Assembly: GCA_964531325.1 (NCBI GenBank) | Contig: CAZHCW010000016.1 | Location: forward strand, 1-64,000 | Source of the DNA: UTCHB3 sp964531325 | GTDB lineage: Bacteria > Bacteroidota > Ignavibacteria > Ignavibacteriales > Ignavibacteriaceae | DNA: 64,000 nucleotides | Reading direction: 5' to 3' | Shown: positions 35,453 through 45,014 of the stretch, piece by piece | Position numbering within the stretch: position 1 is the first letter of the stretch | Layout: each line of letters begins with the position of its first letter | Notes under the pieces: generated by a model | Seen by the model: only the letters and a program-made list of their open reading frames with translations | Told to the model about the DNA's origin: nothing | Databases searched by the model: none | Made by a program: the position numbers and the translations under genes

Positions 35453-36265
35453 TTACTTTTTGAAGGCGATGTAGTTTATTCCCGATCCTTTTTCGTTGTC
35501 GGAGGAATAATCGGCATACATCATGAACAATACAGGGAAAAGTGTGAACAAATAGTAGAATGGTAATAAAATAAAAAATGCTTTTGAAGCATTTAACATT
35601 AGCATGGGATATTTGATACCAAGCCGCCATGCTTTATCACCCCAAAATCCATAAGTATATTTCGACTTGTAAAGCGAGAAGCCCAGGGGTGCCATTTTTT
35701 CAGTGAGTTCTTCTTTGGAATAGCCATCGCGGGCATGTTCACCAATAAAACTCTCTTCATCGTCACCGTGAACATCGCTGCCACCGTAGATTGAAGGGGA
35801 ATTTATGAGCACATGACCACCTGGTTTGAGGGCATTATAAAAATTATGGAAAACAGTAACATCCTCGGCTATATGTTCCATTACATCAACACAAACAATG
35901 AGGTCAAACTTTCCTTTATGGTCGATCTTTGTCAGGTCTTCCACTCCAAATGTTACATTTTTTATACCGGAGTTTCCGAAGAATTCACGGCAGTCGTTCA
36001 TCCATTCTTCTTTTACATCAACCGAGTAGATGTCGCAGGGTGTCATGTTTTTTGCCATAAAGTGTGTATATTGCCCAAAACCACTTCCTGCATCATAAAT
36101 ACTCAACTTCTTGCTTCCCGCCTTATCACGGAGTTTGCGAAGTTCTCTTCTGACATACCATGACCTTAAGAACATAAGATCGAGAGTCTTGTAGAACAAG
36201 ACTCTCGTAAAGGGGAGTTTTTTAATTACCGCTGCGAATACATTTTTAACTGGATCGTAGTGCAT
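35453..36265 (-). CDS. Class I methyltransferase with C-terminal membrane segment
   Basis: A 270-residue protein with a textbook methyltransferase core: YDAGSGFGQYTHF (motif I), VDVKEEW (acidic residue), FDLIVCVDVMEHI (motif II region) and LKPGGHVLINSPS (motif III region). Residues about 233-255 are hydrophobic (FFILLPFYYLFTLFPVLFMM), suggesting a membrane tether. It lies between the YfhO and GT2 genes, with gaps of 24 and 5 bp, so it belongs to the operon. Substrate unknown. Confidence 0.86.
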   Translation of the reverse strand: MHYDPVKNVFAAVIKKLPFTRVLFYKTLDLMFLRSWYVRRELRKLRDKAGSKKLSIYDAGSGFGQYTHFMAKNMTPCDIYSVDVKEEWMNDCREFFGNSGIKNVTFGVEDLTKIDHKGKFDLIVCVDVMEHIAEDVTVFHNFYNALKPGGHVLINSPSIYGGSDVHGDDEESFIGEHARDGYSKEELTEKMAPLGFSLYKSKYTYGFWGDKAWRLGIKYPMLMLNASKAFFILLPFYYLFTLFPVLFMMYADYSSDNEKGSGINYIAFKK

Positions 36266-36270
36266 AATCT

Positions 36271-38472
36271 TTAACCGCGAATATTTGAATCTTTGATCGA
36301 ATATTCTTTATCAGTCTGGAAATTATGGACCATTAATTCACCAAGCAAACCTGTAGTAAAGAATTGAACACCAACGATCATCAAGAGCATTCCCAACAAA
36401 AGCAGGGGTCTGTTGCTCAATGGCTGATGGTCGAATATCCACTCGTACGAAAGATATCCATTTATCACAAATCCAAGCAGGAACGCAATCGCACCAAAAA
36501 AGCCAAAGAGGTGCATTGGGCGTTTTATGTAGCGGGTGATAAAAGTTACCGTAATCAGGTCAACAAATCCTTTGAAAAAGCGGGAGGCACCAAATTTGGT
36601 GACGCCAAATTTTCTTGGACTGTGTTTAACCGGTAATTCTGTTACGGTAAAACCTTTCCATTTTGCAAGGATCGGGATATATCTGTGCATTTCGCCATAA
36701 ACATTTAGATTATCCACTACAGTTTTTTTGTAGGCTTTAAGTCCACAATTAAAATCGTGGATTTTAATTCCACTCATTTTTGCTGTTACAAAGTTGAATA
36801 AACGGGAAGTATATTTCTTTATGAAGGGGTCATATCTCGTTTTTTTCCACCCGGAGACCATGTCGTGGCCTTCTTCAATTTTTTTGAGAAGGTTTACGAT
36901 TTCATGTGGGTCGTCCTGAAGATCGGCATCCATGGTTACAACCACATCACCTTTTGCGGCTTTAAATCCGACATTAAGTGCAGCGGATTTACCAAAATTT
37001 TGTTGGAAGCTGATGTATTTAAATCTCTGGTCGGTTCTGCAAATATCTTTGATAATTCTGAGAGATTTATCTGTCGAGCCATCATCAACAAAAATCACTT
37101 CCAGGGTTAGTGGAAGGTCCTTAAATGCTGATTTTATCTCATTTGCAAGGTGAATCAAAGATTCATCCTCGTTAAAAAGAGGAATAACAACAGAGACTTT
37201 ATTGAAATTAAACCGAAGTTTTGGCTTTTGCGGTGGCTGCTGCGCCTGCGATTGCTGCTGGTTCGATCTGTAAGGCTCTCTCGGGTTTCTTCTGCCCGAA
37301 TTGCGGTCTCTATCACGATTATCGGGGCGAGTAGTTATCTCTCGTTCCCTGGGTTCATTTTTGGTAACCGGTTCTTTAACAACTCTTTCCTGACGGACAA
37401 CCGGCTCTTTCTCCTCAACCGGGACAACGGGAGTTTTCTCACGGCTAACCTGTGTACGGGTATTTTCCGAACGGGTATGAGGTTGACGGGTGTTTTCGCG
37501 TGGTTCTCTTCTCAGAGGCACTTCACTCCTCACTCTTGCCGGGAGTGGTGTTGCCGGAGCAGGAGTTTCTATCTCACCGGGAGTTTTAACCAATCCTTTA
37601 TCAACTTTTACATTTACAATTGTTGGATCAACAGTCGATTCTTTTTTAGGCTGTTGCCCGCGAGGTTGATTCCTGTTTCCGGGGGTTCTGGTATTGTCTC
37701 TGTTCTGTCCCGGTCTGCTTCTTTCAGTTCTAATCTCACTACGATTAGTATTCGCAGCTTTAGGAGTTTCTTCCGGTTTATCTTCAGAAGTGTTGCTTTC
37801 AGGGTCAATCTTTTTTTCGATTGAGTTCAAATCATCCTGAAACGGGAATTCTTCCTCAACCGGTTTGAGTTCGTTACTTACCGGGGTCAGTTTTTGTGGA
37901 ACTTCATCCTTTCCGGCGGCATTATCCGAAGCCACTTTAGGTTCCAAAACAGAAGTTAATCCGGAATCAGGAGCCGGTTTTTCAACGATAGCAGGTTCGG
38001 CAACTATTTCAGCCGATTTTACTAATTCAGGTATCTTTTCAACTCGCCTGGCAAATTCCTCAATTTTGAGTTCAGGTTTTAATGGTTCAGATTTTTTTTC
38101 TGTTCTCTCAGCCGGTTCAGATTTTTTTTCGACCTGTTTCACAACTTCGGGAATTTCGTCACCTTCAACACGCTCTTTGATTTTGTAAACATGGCTGTTG
38201 GGGGCTTTTACGATCACTTCTTTTTGTGATACAATAACCGGAGTTTCGCCTGTTTCAACGGTTTTGTCATGTTTTTCCCCATCTGCAACTTTTTTTGATT
38301 CTTCTATTTTTGGTTCTGAAATAGTTTCTTTTTTTGATTCACCCGATAATGTTTTCTCTATAATTTGGTCCCCACTGACAGTTGAAACACTCTCTTCTGC
38401 AGGTTTATTAGCGGCAGTTGGTTTCTGTTCGTTCAGCAATTCATTCTTTTGTTCTTCTTTTTCCTTTTCCAC
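36271..38472 (-). CDS. GT2 polyprenyl-phosphate glycosyltransferase with disordered extension
   Basis: A 733-residue protein read from a GTG start. Residues 425-733 match the GtrB/ArnC/DPM1-like family: VSVVIPLFNED, VDDGSTD, MDADLQDDP and two C-terminal membrane helices (about 655-680 and 690-715). This part should load a sugar onto a polyprenyl phosphate. The first 420 residues are unlike the family: about 1-240 rich in Lys, Glu, Pro and Val, and 241-420 rich in Arg, Asn, Pro and Gln, with no predicted fold. No internal ATG exists before the catalytic domain, so the long form is likely real. It is the first gene of the minus-strand operon. Confidence 0.85.
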   Translation of the reverse strand: MEKEKEEQKNELLNEQKPTAANKPAEESVSTVSGDQIIEKTLSGESKKETISEPKIEESKKVADGEKHDKTVETGETPVIVSQKEVIVKAPNSHVYKIKERVEGDEIPEVVKQVEKKSEPAERTEKKSEPLKPELKIEEFARRVEKIPELVKSAEIVAEPAIVEKPAPDSGLTSVLEPKVASDNAAGKDEVPQKLTPVSNELKPVEEEFPFQDDLNSIEKKIDPESNTSEDKPEETPKAANTNRSEIRTERSRPGQNRDNTRTPGNRNQPRGQQPKKESTVDPTIVNVKVDKGLVKTPGEIETPAPATPLPARVRSEVPLRREPRENTRQPHTRSENTRTQVSREKTPVVPVEEKEPVVRQERVVKEPVTKNEPREREITTRPDNRDRDRNSGRRNPREPYRSNQQQSQAQQPPQKPKLRFNFNKVSVVIPLFNEDESLIHLANEIKSAFKDLPLTLEVIFVDDGSTDKSLRIIKDICRTDQRFKYISFQQNFGKSAALNVGFKAAKGDVVVTMDADLQDDPHEIVNLLKKIEEGHDMVSGWKKTRYDPFIKKYTSRLFNFVTAKMSGIKIHDFNCGLKAYKKTVVDNLNVYGEMHRYIPILAKWKGFTVTELPVKHSPRKFGVTKFGASRFFKGFVDLITVTFITRYIKRPMHLFGFFGAIAFLLGFVINGYLSYEWIFDHQPLSNRPLLLLGMLLMIVGVQFFTTGLLGELMVHNFQTDKEYSIKDSNIRG

Positions 38473-38704
38473 GAACTATCTGTGTCCTATGTTATTACTT
38501 CAATTTGTTGTCTGTATAAATAAAAATTATTCAACCTAACAATTTACGAAATAATGAGTTAGTGACGAAGAGGAAAAAAGGAGTCAATCTTTTTAATCCA
38601 AAGTCAAAAAGTTAATAAAAAGCTATTCAAATATGTTTATTCCCAAAATATTAAGATTTTTTGTTTGTTATTTGTTTTTTTTGTAAATTCAATAACCAAA
38701 TTAA

Positions 38705-38710
38705 AGGAGG
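38705..38710 (+). promoter_or_regulatory. Strong Shine-Dalgarno deciding a start
   Basis: AGGAGG (within AAAGGAGGT) lies 1 base before ATG 38712 and 7 bases before ATG 38718. The spacing favours 38718 as the true start of the delta-60 protein. The surrounding 245-bp gap (38473-38717) is very AT-rich and holds no other feature I can support. Confidence 0.75.
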
Positions 38711-38717
38711 TATGAAT

Positions 38718-41669
38718 ATGCTATTCAGGAGACCAATGCTGATAGCTTTTTTTGCACTTTCTATGCTTTTTTCCGGGTTCCCTCAGTTTCCAATATTTGA
38801 TGATTCTTTCGGAATCGCCGGCGAAGTCGCATATGACCACACCTACACAGTAGGTAATGCAACCTCGATTGGAGTCCAATCGACTGGTAAAATTGTGATT
38901 TCATCAGGGAATACTATTTTCCCCTCACAATATAACGGGTTTCACATCACCCGCTTGAACATTGACGGAAGCACTGATTTCTCCTTTGGAGAGAGTGGAT
39001 TCGTAAAAGATTCCGCACGATTCTCTTTCGCACAAATCAATTCATTAATGATTTTACCCGATGACAAAATTCTTGTTACTGGTTCAGTCCCTTCTTATCC
39101 TGATCATTCATTCTTAAACAGATATCTTCCGGATGGTTCACCTGACCCTACTTTTGGAAATTCAGGTTCGGTCACAATTTCTCATACTTACGGAGTCAGG
39201 GCTGTGTTTTTAATGACGGATAATTCAGGCAAGATACTTGTGCTTGCAAGGGATAATTCCGGACAAAATGGATTTTTATACAGATTCCTGGAAGATGGAA
39301 CCAAAGATAATTCTTTTGGGAACTCCAATTCCGGATACCTCTACATTGATGGAGGTGGGGATCGATTTTATGTTTATAAACTAAATGTTGACCATTTAAA
39401 CCGGTATTATGTGGTTGGTGAATCAAATTACGGGTTTAAGGTTTTAAGATTTCTTTCTGAAGGGTTGCTTGACAACTCTTTTGGAACAGGCGGGATGTTT
39501 TTAGACACTCGTTTCTACTCAACTTCATCAATGGATGTTGACTTTCAGGGAGAAAAAATAATCGTATCAGGCAGGGCTAACAACTCTGACTATGCTGCCC
39601 TAAGGCTAAACTATGACGGCACAGTTGATAACTCTTTTGGAAGTAACGGGGCTGCAATCGCCCATATAAGTGGCAATTTTAATGTCCCTTATCAGGCTTT
39701 TGTAAAAGGGGATGGAAAAATCATGCTCCTGGGTTTTGGCAGAAACGGTATGGCAGAGGTTGATAATTCCCGATTGACACTTGTTCAATTTAATCCCGAT
39801 GGATCGCAGGATTTATCTTTTGGCAACAACGGGGTGTTCTATTCCGGTCATCTCTACCACGAAAAAATGATTTGTGGAGTTCTTTTGCCAGATGGTTCTC
39901 TTTTAGCGGGGGGGTATAAAGCATACTCCAACACCAACTATAACACTTACATCCCTGTAGTAAACAAACTTCAGACAGGCAATTCCGGCAGCGGGTTTGT
40001 TATGCTCCAAATTGATTACCTTGCAAAAGCAACAGACGGAAATTTTGACGGATTTGCAGAAATAGAGGTTAGTGGGGCTAACAGTTATGTGATAAACGAT
40101 ACTCTTATTGATATCAAATGGATGAGAGGAAATGAGGAGATAGCCTCAGGGATTACCGCCGCGCTCACGCTGCCAAGCGGCACAAACGAAATCACCGCCA
40201 AAGCAATTCTTGCTTCCGGTAACGATGTATCAAAGAAGTTTACAATTTCGGTTGCGGCTGTTTGGGCTACTGTCTCAGGTGATGTAAACAGTTCGTTTAC
40301 ACAAGCGGGAGATGGCAGGTATATATACACTTCATCAAACAAGAATATCTATCTTATCGACTCAACTGCAACTATCTCTGCAGCTTATCTTACGGGAGGA
40401 GTTATCAATTCTTCTGTTGCAGTTTCGCCCACAAATATGGTTTTTGCCGGTGCTATGGATGCCCGGGTTTATGCGTTTGATCTTTCGCTTAATTCCATTT
40501 GGGACAGATCAATTGGTGGTGAGGTTTCTACCACACCTTCAATCTCCCATGATAACTCAACATTGTATATAACCACAAATAACGGTATGTTAAAAGCGGT
40601 TAATCCATTAACGGGTCAAGCGATATGGAATTATGTCGTTTACGGGTCTGTTTTTCAGACTCCTCTTTATCTTGTTACTCCTTCCGGAGAGAGGGTAATA
40701 TATTTTATTGCCAAAGAAATGTCCGGAAAGAGTTATTTATATGCCGTGAAAGACCATGGAGCTTTTGCAGAACTATTTTGGAAATATGAGACTCTCGCCG
40801 ATGTGAATACTACACCCGCCATTTTGGTAAAGGGAGAGGATGCGATGATCTATTTTGGAGATTTGGCAGGGAATTTCTATCGTATTAATTATGATGGAAG
40901 TTACCATACTGACTGGACGGGAAACATTGGCGGTAAAATATTTGCATCCCCTGTGGTTGACGAAGAAGGTCTGATTTATTTTGTGAATGACGCCGGTGCT
41001 GTCGTTGCAGTTCCATGGGATTTTACTTCCACTACTACACCGGTTTACGCGACAACATTACCTTACGGCGTAATCGGAACACCCGCATTCGGAACCAACG
41101 GATTACTTTATCTTGGGACTAATACAGGCTACTTGTATGCTCTGAGAAAATCGAGCGCGCTTGGCAATCTGGATGTTGTTTGGAGTTTTAAAGGTGATGC
41201 CCCGATCAAAAATCATTTATTTGTGACCGAGAGCGGATTAATATTCACTCTCTTCACAGACAAAGATCTCGTAATATTCAAGGATCCGGTGTCAACAACG
41301 GAAGCGATGTATCCTAAGTGGGCAACCTTCAAAGGGAATAATTTAAGGTCGAAAGTTATTGATCTTACTCTTGTTTCCGTTGGACAAGAAGATAATCTTC
41401 TGCCACAGGAGTTTGCACTTGATCAGAATTTCCCAAATCCTTTTAATCCTGCAACTATGATTAAATTTGCATTACCTTCAGCCGGGCATGTCACTCTCGA
41501 TGTGTTCAACTCACTTGGAGAAAAGGTAACAAGTCTTATCGATGGTATGATGGAAGCAGGTTATCATTCAATTGCTTTTGACGCTACTCATCTACCGAGT
41601 GGAATTTATTTTTATCAAATTTCAAGCGGCACGAAGGTATTTACAAAGAAAATGGTGCTGCTTAAATAG
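38718..41669 (+). CDS. T9SS-exported delta-60 repeat and beta-propeller protein
   Basis: A 983-residue exported protein with a signal peptide (about 1-22). The first half (to about 430) has at least six delta-60 repeats, each with a DGSxDxSFGxxG-type turn (for example DGSTDFSFGESG, DGSPDPTFGNSG, DGTVDNSFGSNG). After a linker domain, residues about 530-880 look like a PQQ-type beta-propeller (YAFDLSLNSIWDRS, LYLGTNTGYLYAL). A T9SS sorting domain (NFPNPFNPATMIKFALP) ends the protein. No enzyme residues were found; a surface or binding role is inferred. The start follows the Shine-Dalgarno spacing. A hairpin terminator lies 55 bp downstream. Confidence 0.87.
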   Translation: MLFRRPMLIAFFALSMLFSGFPQFPIFDDSFGIAGEVAYDHTYTVGNATSIGVQSTGKIVISSGNTIFPSQYNGFHITRLNIDGSTDFSFGESGFVKDSARFSFAQINSLMILPDDKILVTGSVPSYPDHSFLNRYLPDGSPDPTFGNSGSVTISHTYGVRAVFLMTDNSGKILVLARDNSGQNGFLYRFLEDGTKDNSFGNSNSGYLYIDGGGDRFYVYKLNVDHLNRYYVVGESNYGFKVLRFLSEGLLDNSFGTGGMFLDTRFYSTSSMDVDFQGEKIIVSGRANNSDYAALRLNYDGTVDNSFGSNGAAIAHISGNFNVPYQAFVKGDGKIMLLGFGRNGMAEVDNSRLTLVQFNPDGSQDLSFGNNGVFYSGHLYHEKMICGVLLPDGSLLAGGYKAYSNTNYNTYIPVVNKLQTGNSGSGFVMLQIDYLAKATDGNFDGFAEIEVSGANSYVINDTLIDIKWMRGNEEIASGITAALTLPSGTNEITAKAILASGNDVSKKFTISVAAVWATVSGDVNSSFTQAGDGRYIYTSSNKNIYLIDSTATISAAYLTGGVINSSVAVSPTNMVFAGAMDARVYAFDLSLNSIWDRSIGGEVSTTPSISHDNSTLYITTNNGMLKAVNPLTGQAIWNYVVYGSVFQTPLYLVTPSGERVIYFIAKEMSGKSYLYAVKDHGAFAELFWKYETLADVNTTPAILVKGEDAMIYFGDLAGNFYRINYDGSYHTDWTGNIGGKIFASPVVDEEGLIYFVNDAGAVVAVPWDFTSTTTPVYATTLPYGVIGTPAFGTNGLLYLGTNTGYLYALRKSSALGNLDVVWSFKGDAPIKNHLFVTESGLIFTLFTDKDLVIFKDPVSTTEAMYPKWATFKGNNLRSKVIDLTLVSVGQEDNLLPQEFALDQNFPNPFNPATMIKFALPSAGHVTLDVFNSLGEKVTSLIDGMMEAGYHSIAFDATHLPSGIYFYQISSGTKVFTKKMVLLK

Positions 41670-41721
41670 ACTTCTTATACTTTGGTTGTAAAATTGAAGT
41701 AATTTGTTTTGCATGATGCAT

Positions 41722-41755
41722 TAAAAACCCCGTCAGAAATGGCGGGGCTTTTTTA
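41722..41755 (+). terminator. Intrinsic terminator
   Basis: CCCCG at 41728-41732 pairs with CGGGG at 41743-41747 (with extra pairs inside), followed by CTTTTTT. It ends the 38718-41669 gene. Confidence 0.85.
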
Positions 41756-41777
41756 TGAATATTTATTCTCTTTGTGA

Positions 41778-41793
41778 TTTGCTAATTTGCAAA
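41778..41793. repeat. TTTGCTAA-TTTGCAAA octamer pair
   Basis: TTTGCTAATTTGCAAA differs by one base from TTTGCGAATTTGCAAA at 15245-15260. It lies 24 bp before the first MORN-protein start, and GCTAATG follows it as a further partial copy. Confidence 0.45.
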
Positions 41794-41817
41794 GCTAATG
41801 AAACAAATTACTGATCG

Positions 41818-43131
41818 ATGAAAAAATCTCTTCTTATTCTCCTTTTACCCTGTTTAACTCTCTTCGCCCAACCGGTGAAGGAGATAAAAACCACTTATTT
41901 CCCCAACGGGAAAATTCAAACTGAAGGGGAATATCTCAATGGACAACTTGATGGCTATTTTAAGGAATTCTACCCCACAGGAGTTCTATGGAAGGAATGG
42001 ACATTTGTAACTGGGATAGAACATGGAATTTCCAACTGGTTTTTTGAAAATGGAACCCTGAACCGAACCTGGAATTATAAATACGGGAAAAGGGAGGGTG
42101 AGGGTCTTTGGTATTATGAAACCGGTGAACTTTGGGCACGGGAAAACTACAAGGATGACAAGGTTGAAGGGCTTGTTCATACTTACTATAAATCGGGGAA
42201 AGTTCAAGGTGACTGGTATTATTCCAATGGATTGCTTCAGGGGATGGCAACAATATATTACGAATCCGGGAAGAAGGAAGTGGAGAGACCCTTCGAAAAT
42301 GGACTTCAACACGGGAAAACAACAGTTTTTTATGAATCAGGAAATGTTTCCGCTGTTGCTGATTATAAATATGGCAAAAAGCATGGTTACGCCTATTATT
42401 ATGATATACTCGGGAAAGTCAGAGTTCGTGAACTTTATGAGTCGGATCTGCTTGTTACAAGAATTCGATATGATAAAGACGGAAAATTCACGGAAGAAGA
42501 ACGGGTTGACAGAAAATTTTATGGCAATGGAGTGTTGTGGGAGGAAGTGCCGATAAAAAACGGATTTAAAGATGGGAAACTTAGCTCTTTCTACGAAAGT
42601 GGATTTCTTCGACAGGAAATGACATATATTAAAGATGTTCCCACAGGTTGGGTCTATAGATATCATGAAAATGGTGTACTTCAGGAAGAACTTGAGTTGC
42701 TAAATGGTAAGGCACACGGGTCAGTTAAAACCTGGTATCCAACGGGTTTGCTTCTGTCGAATGCAGTTTATGATGGTGGACAAAAAAATGGAATTATGCT
42801 TGTTTACGAAGAAGATGGTTCGCTGAAGTTCAGAGCTACTTACAAAGATGACCTTTTGAATGGTGAATATCGCGGTTTTCATAAAAACGGACTCACCCGT
42901 GTTATCGAAAACTATTATGAAGGAAATCTCAGTGGGAAACAGGAGCTTTTTCTTGAGGATGGGATGTTATGGCGGGAGGCTTTTTATAAAAACGGGAAAC
43001 TGGAGGGTAATCTTAAAGAATATTATGATGAAAAAATGGTGAAAAAAGAGGAATTTTACGAAGGCGGAGTACTTAAAACTGCAAGGGAGTATGATTCATC
43101 CGGCAATTTGATTTACACATTTGGATACTGA
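41818..43131 (+). CDS. Exported MORN_2-repeat protein A
   Basis: A 437-residue protein with a signal peptide (about 1-17, ending LFAQ) and then about 17 tandem repeats of roughly 23 residues, each of the type YYxSGKxxxEGxYxNGxxxG (MORN_2). Similar proteins are annotated as YwqK-family antitoxins or as surface repeat proteins; the signal peptide argues for an extracytoplasmic location and against a simple antitoxin. No catalytic domain is visible. The next gene encodes a shorter protein of the same kind, starting 1 base after this stop. Confidence 0.85.
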   Translation: MKKSLLILLLPCLTLFAQPVKEIKTTYFPNGKIQTEGEYLNGQLDGYFKEFYPTGVLWKEWTFVTGIEHGISNWFFENGTLNRTWNYKYGKREGEGLWYYETGELWARENYKDDKVEGLVHTYYKSGKVQGDWYYSNGLLQGMATIYYESGKKEVERPFENGLQHGKTTVFYESGNVSAVADYKYGKKHGYAYYYDILGKVRVRELYESDLLVTRIRYDKDGKFTEEERVDRKFYGNGVLWEEVPIKNGFKDGKLSSFYESGFLRQEMTYIKDVPTGWVYRYHENGVLQEELELLNGKAHGSVKTWYPTGLLLSNAVYDGGQKNGIMLVYEEDGSLKFRATYKDDLLNGEYRGFHKNGLTRVIENYYEGNLSGKQELFLEDGMLWREAFYKNGKLEGNLKEYYDEKMVKKEEFYEGGVLKTAREYDSSGNLIYTFGY

Positions 43132-43132
43132 T

Positions 43133-44035
43133 ATGAAAACATTAATCCTGATTCTATTGGCACTTAATCTTGTAATTCTCCCTCAAAATGGAGAAAAAAT
43201 TGAAAGATATCCCTCGGGAATTCTGAAAGAAGTAAAACATCTTAAGAACAATAAACTTGACGGGGTGGTAAGGCAATATTATCCTGCCGGTATTCTTGCA
43301 TCCTCTACGACTTACAAATCGGGGGTAAAAGATGGTGAATCGACTAATTATGATTCCACCGGTATTCTTAAAGAATTTTTTATCTATCACAACGATAAAC
43401 TTAACGGGAAGTTTACCACATATTATTCGGGTGGGAAACTGAGGGAAGAAGGAAATTACCTTGATGGAGTTTTCTCAGGTGATTATGCCTCATATCATGA
43501 AAATGGCAAAATTAAGAGTAAATCTTCCTTTATTTCAGGGAAACTTGAAGGTGTTTCGTTTGAATATTATGAATCAGGTGCTCTTAAGGGGGAACTGCTT
43601 TATGTAAATGGTGTTCAGGAGGGGATCACAAAATGGTATTACGAATCTGGTGAACTTCTTGGTGAATATCCCTATACCTCAAGTAAAATACATGGAACAG
43701 TTAAAGAATATTATCCTTCAGGTAAACCAAAAGCAGTAAAAGACTATATTGGTAGCAAAGCTGAAGGAATTCATAAAACCTGGTTTGAAAATGGAAATTT
43801 AAGCAGTGAAATCAGTTATAAAAACAGTTTAAAGGTTGGACCCTCTAAAACCTGGTATGAATCGGGAAAAATCTGGACTGATCAGACCTGGGTGAACAAC
43901 CGTCTTGATGGAGAATCAAAAATCTATTTTGAGTCGGGCGAATTATGGTCGGTGGATTTATATGAAAAGGGGGTTCTTAAATCGTCGAAAGAATACGATT
44001 TGAGTGGTAAATTAGTTGGCGAAAAAGTTTATTAA
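43133..44035 (+). CDS. Exported MORN_2-repeat protein B
   Basis: A 300-residue protein, signal peptide (about 1-17), then about 12 MORN_2 repeats (for example YYSGGKLREEGNYLDGVFSG, YYPSGKPKAVKDY). The ATG at 43133 follows the upstream stop after a single base; an in-frame TTG at 43121 would lie inside the upstream gene and add only four residues. Together with the upstream paralogue it looks like a tandem duplication that diverged in repeat number. Function unknown. Confidence 0.83.
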   Translation: MKTLILILLALNLVILPQNGEKIERYPSGILKEVKHLKNNKLDGVVRQYYPAGILASSTTYKSGVKDGESTNYDSTGILKEFFIYHNDKLNGKFTTYYSGGKLREEGNYLDGVFSGDYASYHENGKIKSKSSFISGKLEGVSFEYYESGALKGELLYVNGVQEGITKWYYESGELLGEYPYTSSKIHGTVKEYYPSGKPKAVKDYIGSKAEGIHKTWFENGNLSSEISYKNSLKVGPSKTWYESGKIWTDQTWVNNRLDGESKIYFESGELWSVDLYEKGVLKSSKEYDLSGKLVGEKVY

Positions 44036-44100
44036 TACGGTTGAGATGTTTGTTTTCAACACAATCAAAACGGTATGGAATTTTGAATGAGGAGTAGAAA

Positions 44101-44991
44101 TTGAACAAAAGCAGGTTTAATGTCGGGTTACTTCAGCTTCAGATTGGAGAAAACCTTGAAGCAAATGTAATACATGCAGTTGAGGCAGTTCGCGAAGCTG
44201 CACGGAAGGGTGCAAATGTTATTTGTTTACCGGAGATATATCGTTCCCAATATTTTTGTCAGAAGGAAGATATTGATCTTTATGAACTTGCCGAGACCAT
44301 CCCCGGTATCTCAACCGATGTGTTTACAAAAATTGCAAAAGAGACCGGAACATATATAGTTGTACCTGTATTTGAAAGAAGGTCAACGGGGGTTTATCAC
44401 AACAGTCTGGCTTTTATTGACGATGATGGTGAAATTCAGGGAATTTACAGGAAGATGCACATCCCTGACGATCCTGCATACTATGAGAAGTATTATTTCA
44501 CTCCCGGCGATTTGGGATTTAAGGCTTTTAATACTAAATACGGCAAGATTGGCACTTTGATTTGTTGGGATCAATGGTTCCCCGAGGGAGCCAGAATAAC
44601 CTCAATGCTTGGCTCTGTTATGTTGTTTTATCCAACAGCGATTGGCTGGCATCCTTATGAAATTGAAGAACATGGCAAACAACAAAGAGATGCCTGGATG
44701 ACTGTTCAAAGAGGTCATGCTGTTGCCAATGGTGTTTATGTAGCTGCCGTGAACAGGGTGGGATTTGAACAGCCAGTAAAAGATCAGGCGGGAATAAAAT
44801 TTTGGGGTTCTTCATTCCTTGCCGATCCACAGGGAGTTATTATTGCCGAGGCACCTTCCGACCGCGAAGCTGTAATTGTGGCAGAGATCGATCTGGAGAA
44901 AATAGAATACATCAGGCGCAATTGGCCCTTTTTCAGGGACCGAAGAATTGATGCATACGGTGATATTACAAAACGATTCCTCGAAAACTGA
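44101..44991 (+). CDS. aguB: N-carbamoylputrescine amidase
   Basis: A 296-residue nitrilase-superfamily enzyme with triad E45 (CLPEIYRS), K118 (YRKMHIP) and C155 (LICWDQWFPE). The motifs PDDPAYYEKYYFTPGD and PTAIGWHP match N-carbamoylputrescine amidases, which release putrescine, CO2 and ammonia. The start is TTG, supported by a GAGGAG Shine-Dalgarno 6 bp upstream and by the lack of any nearby ATG. Agmatine deiminase, the previous step, is encoded 23 bp downstream, so the pair makes putrescine from agmatine. Confidence 0.95.
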   Translation: MNKSRFNVGLLQLQIGENLEANVIHAVEAVREAARKGANVICLPEIYRSQYFCQKEDIDLYELAETIPGISTDVFTKIAKETGTYIVVPVFERRSTGVYHNSLAFIDDDGEIQGIYRKMHIPDDPAYYEKYYFTPGDLGFKAFNTKYGKIGTLICWDQWFPEGARITSMLGSVMLFYPTAIGWHPYEIEEHGKQQRDAWMTVQRGHAVANGVYVAAVNRVGFEQPVKDQAGIKFWGSSFLADPQGVIIAEAPSDREAVIVAEIDLEKIEYIRRNWPFFRDRRIDAYGDITKRFLEN

Positions 44992-45014
44992 TTTTTAACA
45001 AAGGTATAGTCCCG

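Noticed and set aside
37150..37824. 224-residue open frame antisense to the glycosyltransferase
   Set aside because: It mirrors the Arg/Pro/Gln-rich disordered region; its own sequence is low complexity (Arg, Ser, Phe), with no domain or ribosome-binding site.
38661..38717. Upstream ATG 38661 for the delta-60 protein
   Set aside because: It would add residues with no signal-peptide form and ignore the strong AGGAGG placed for ATG 38718.
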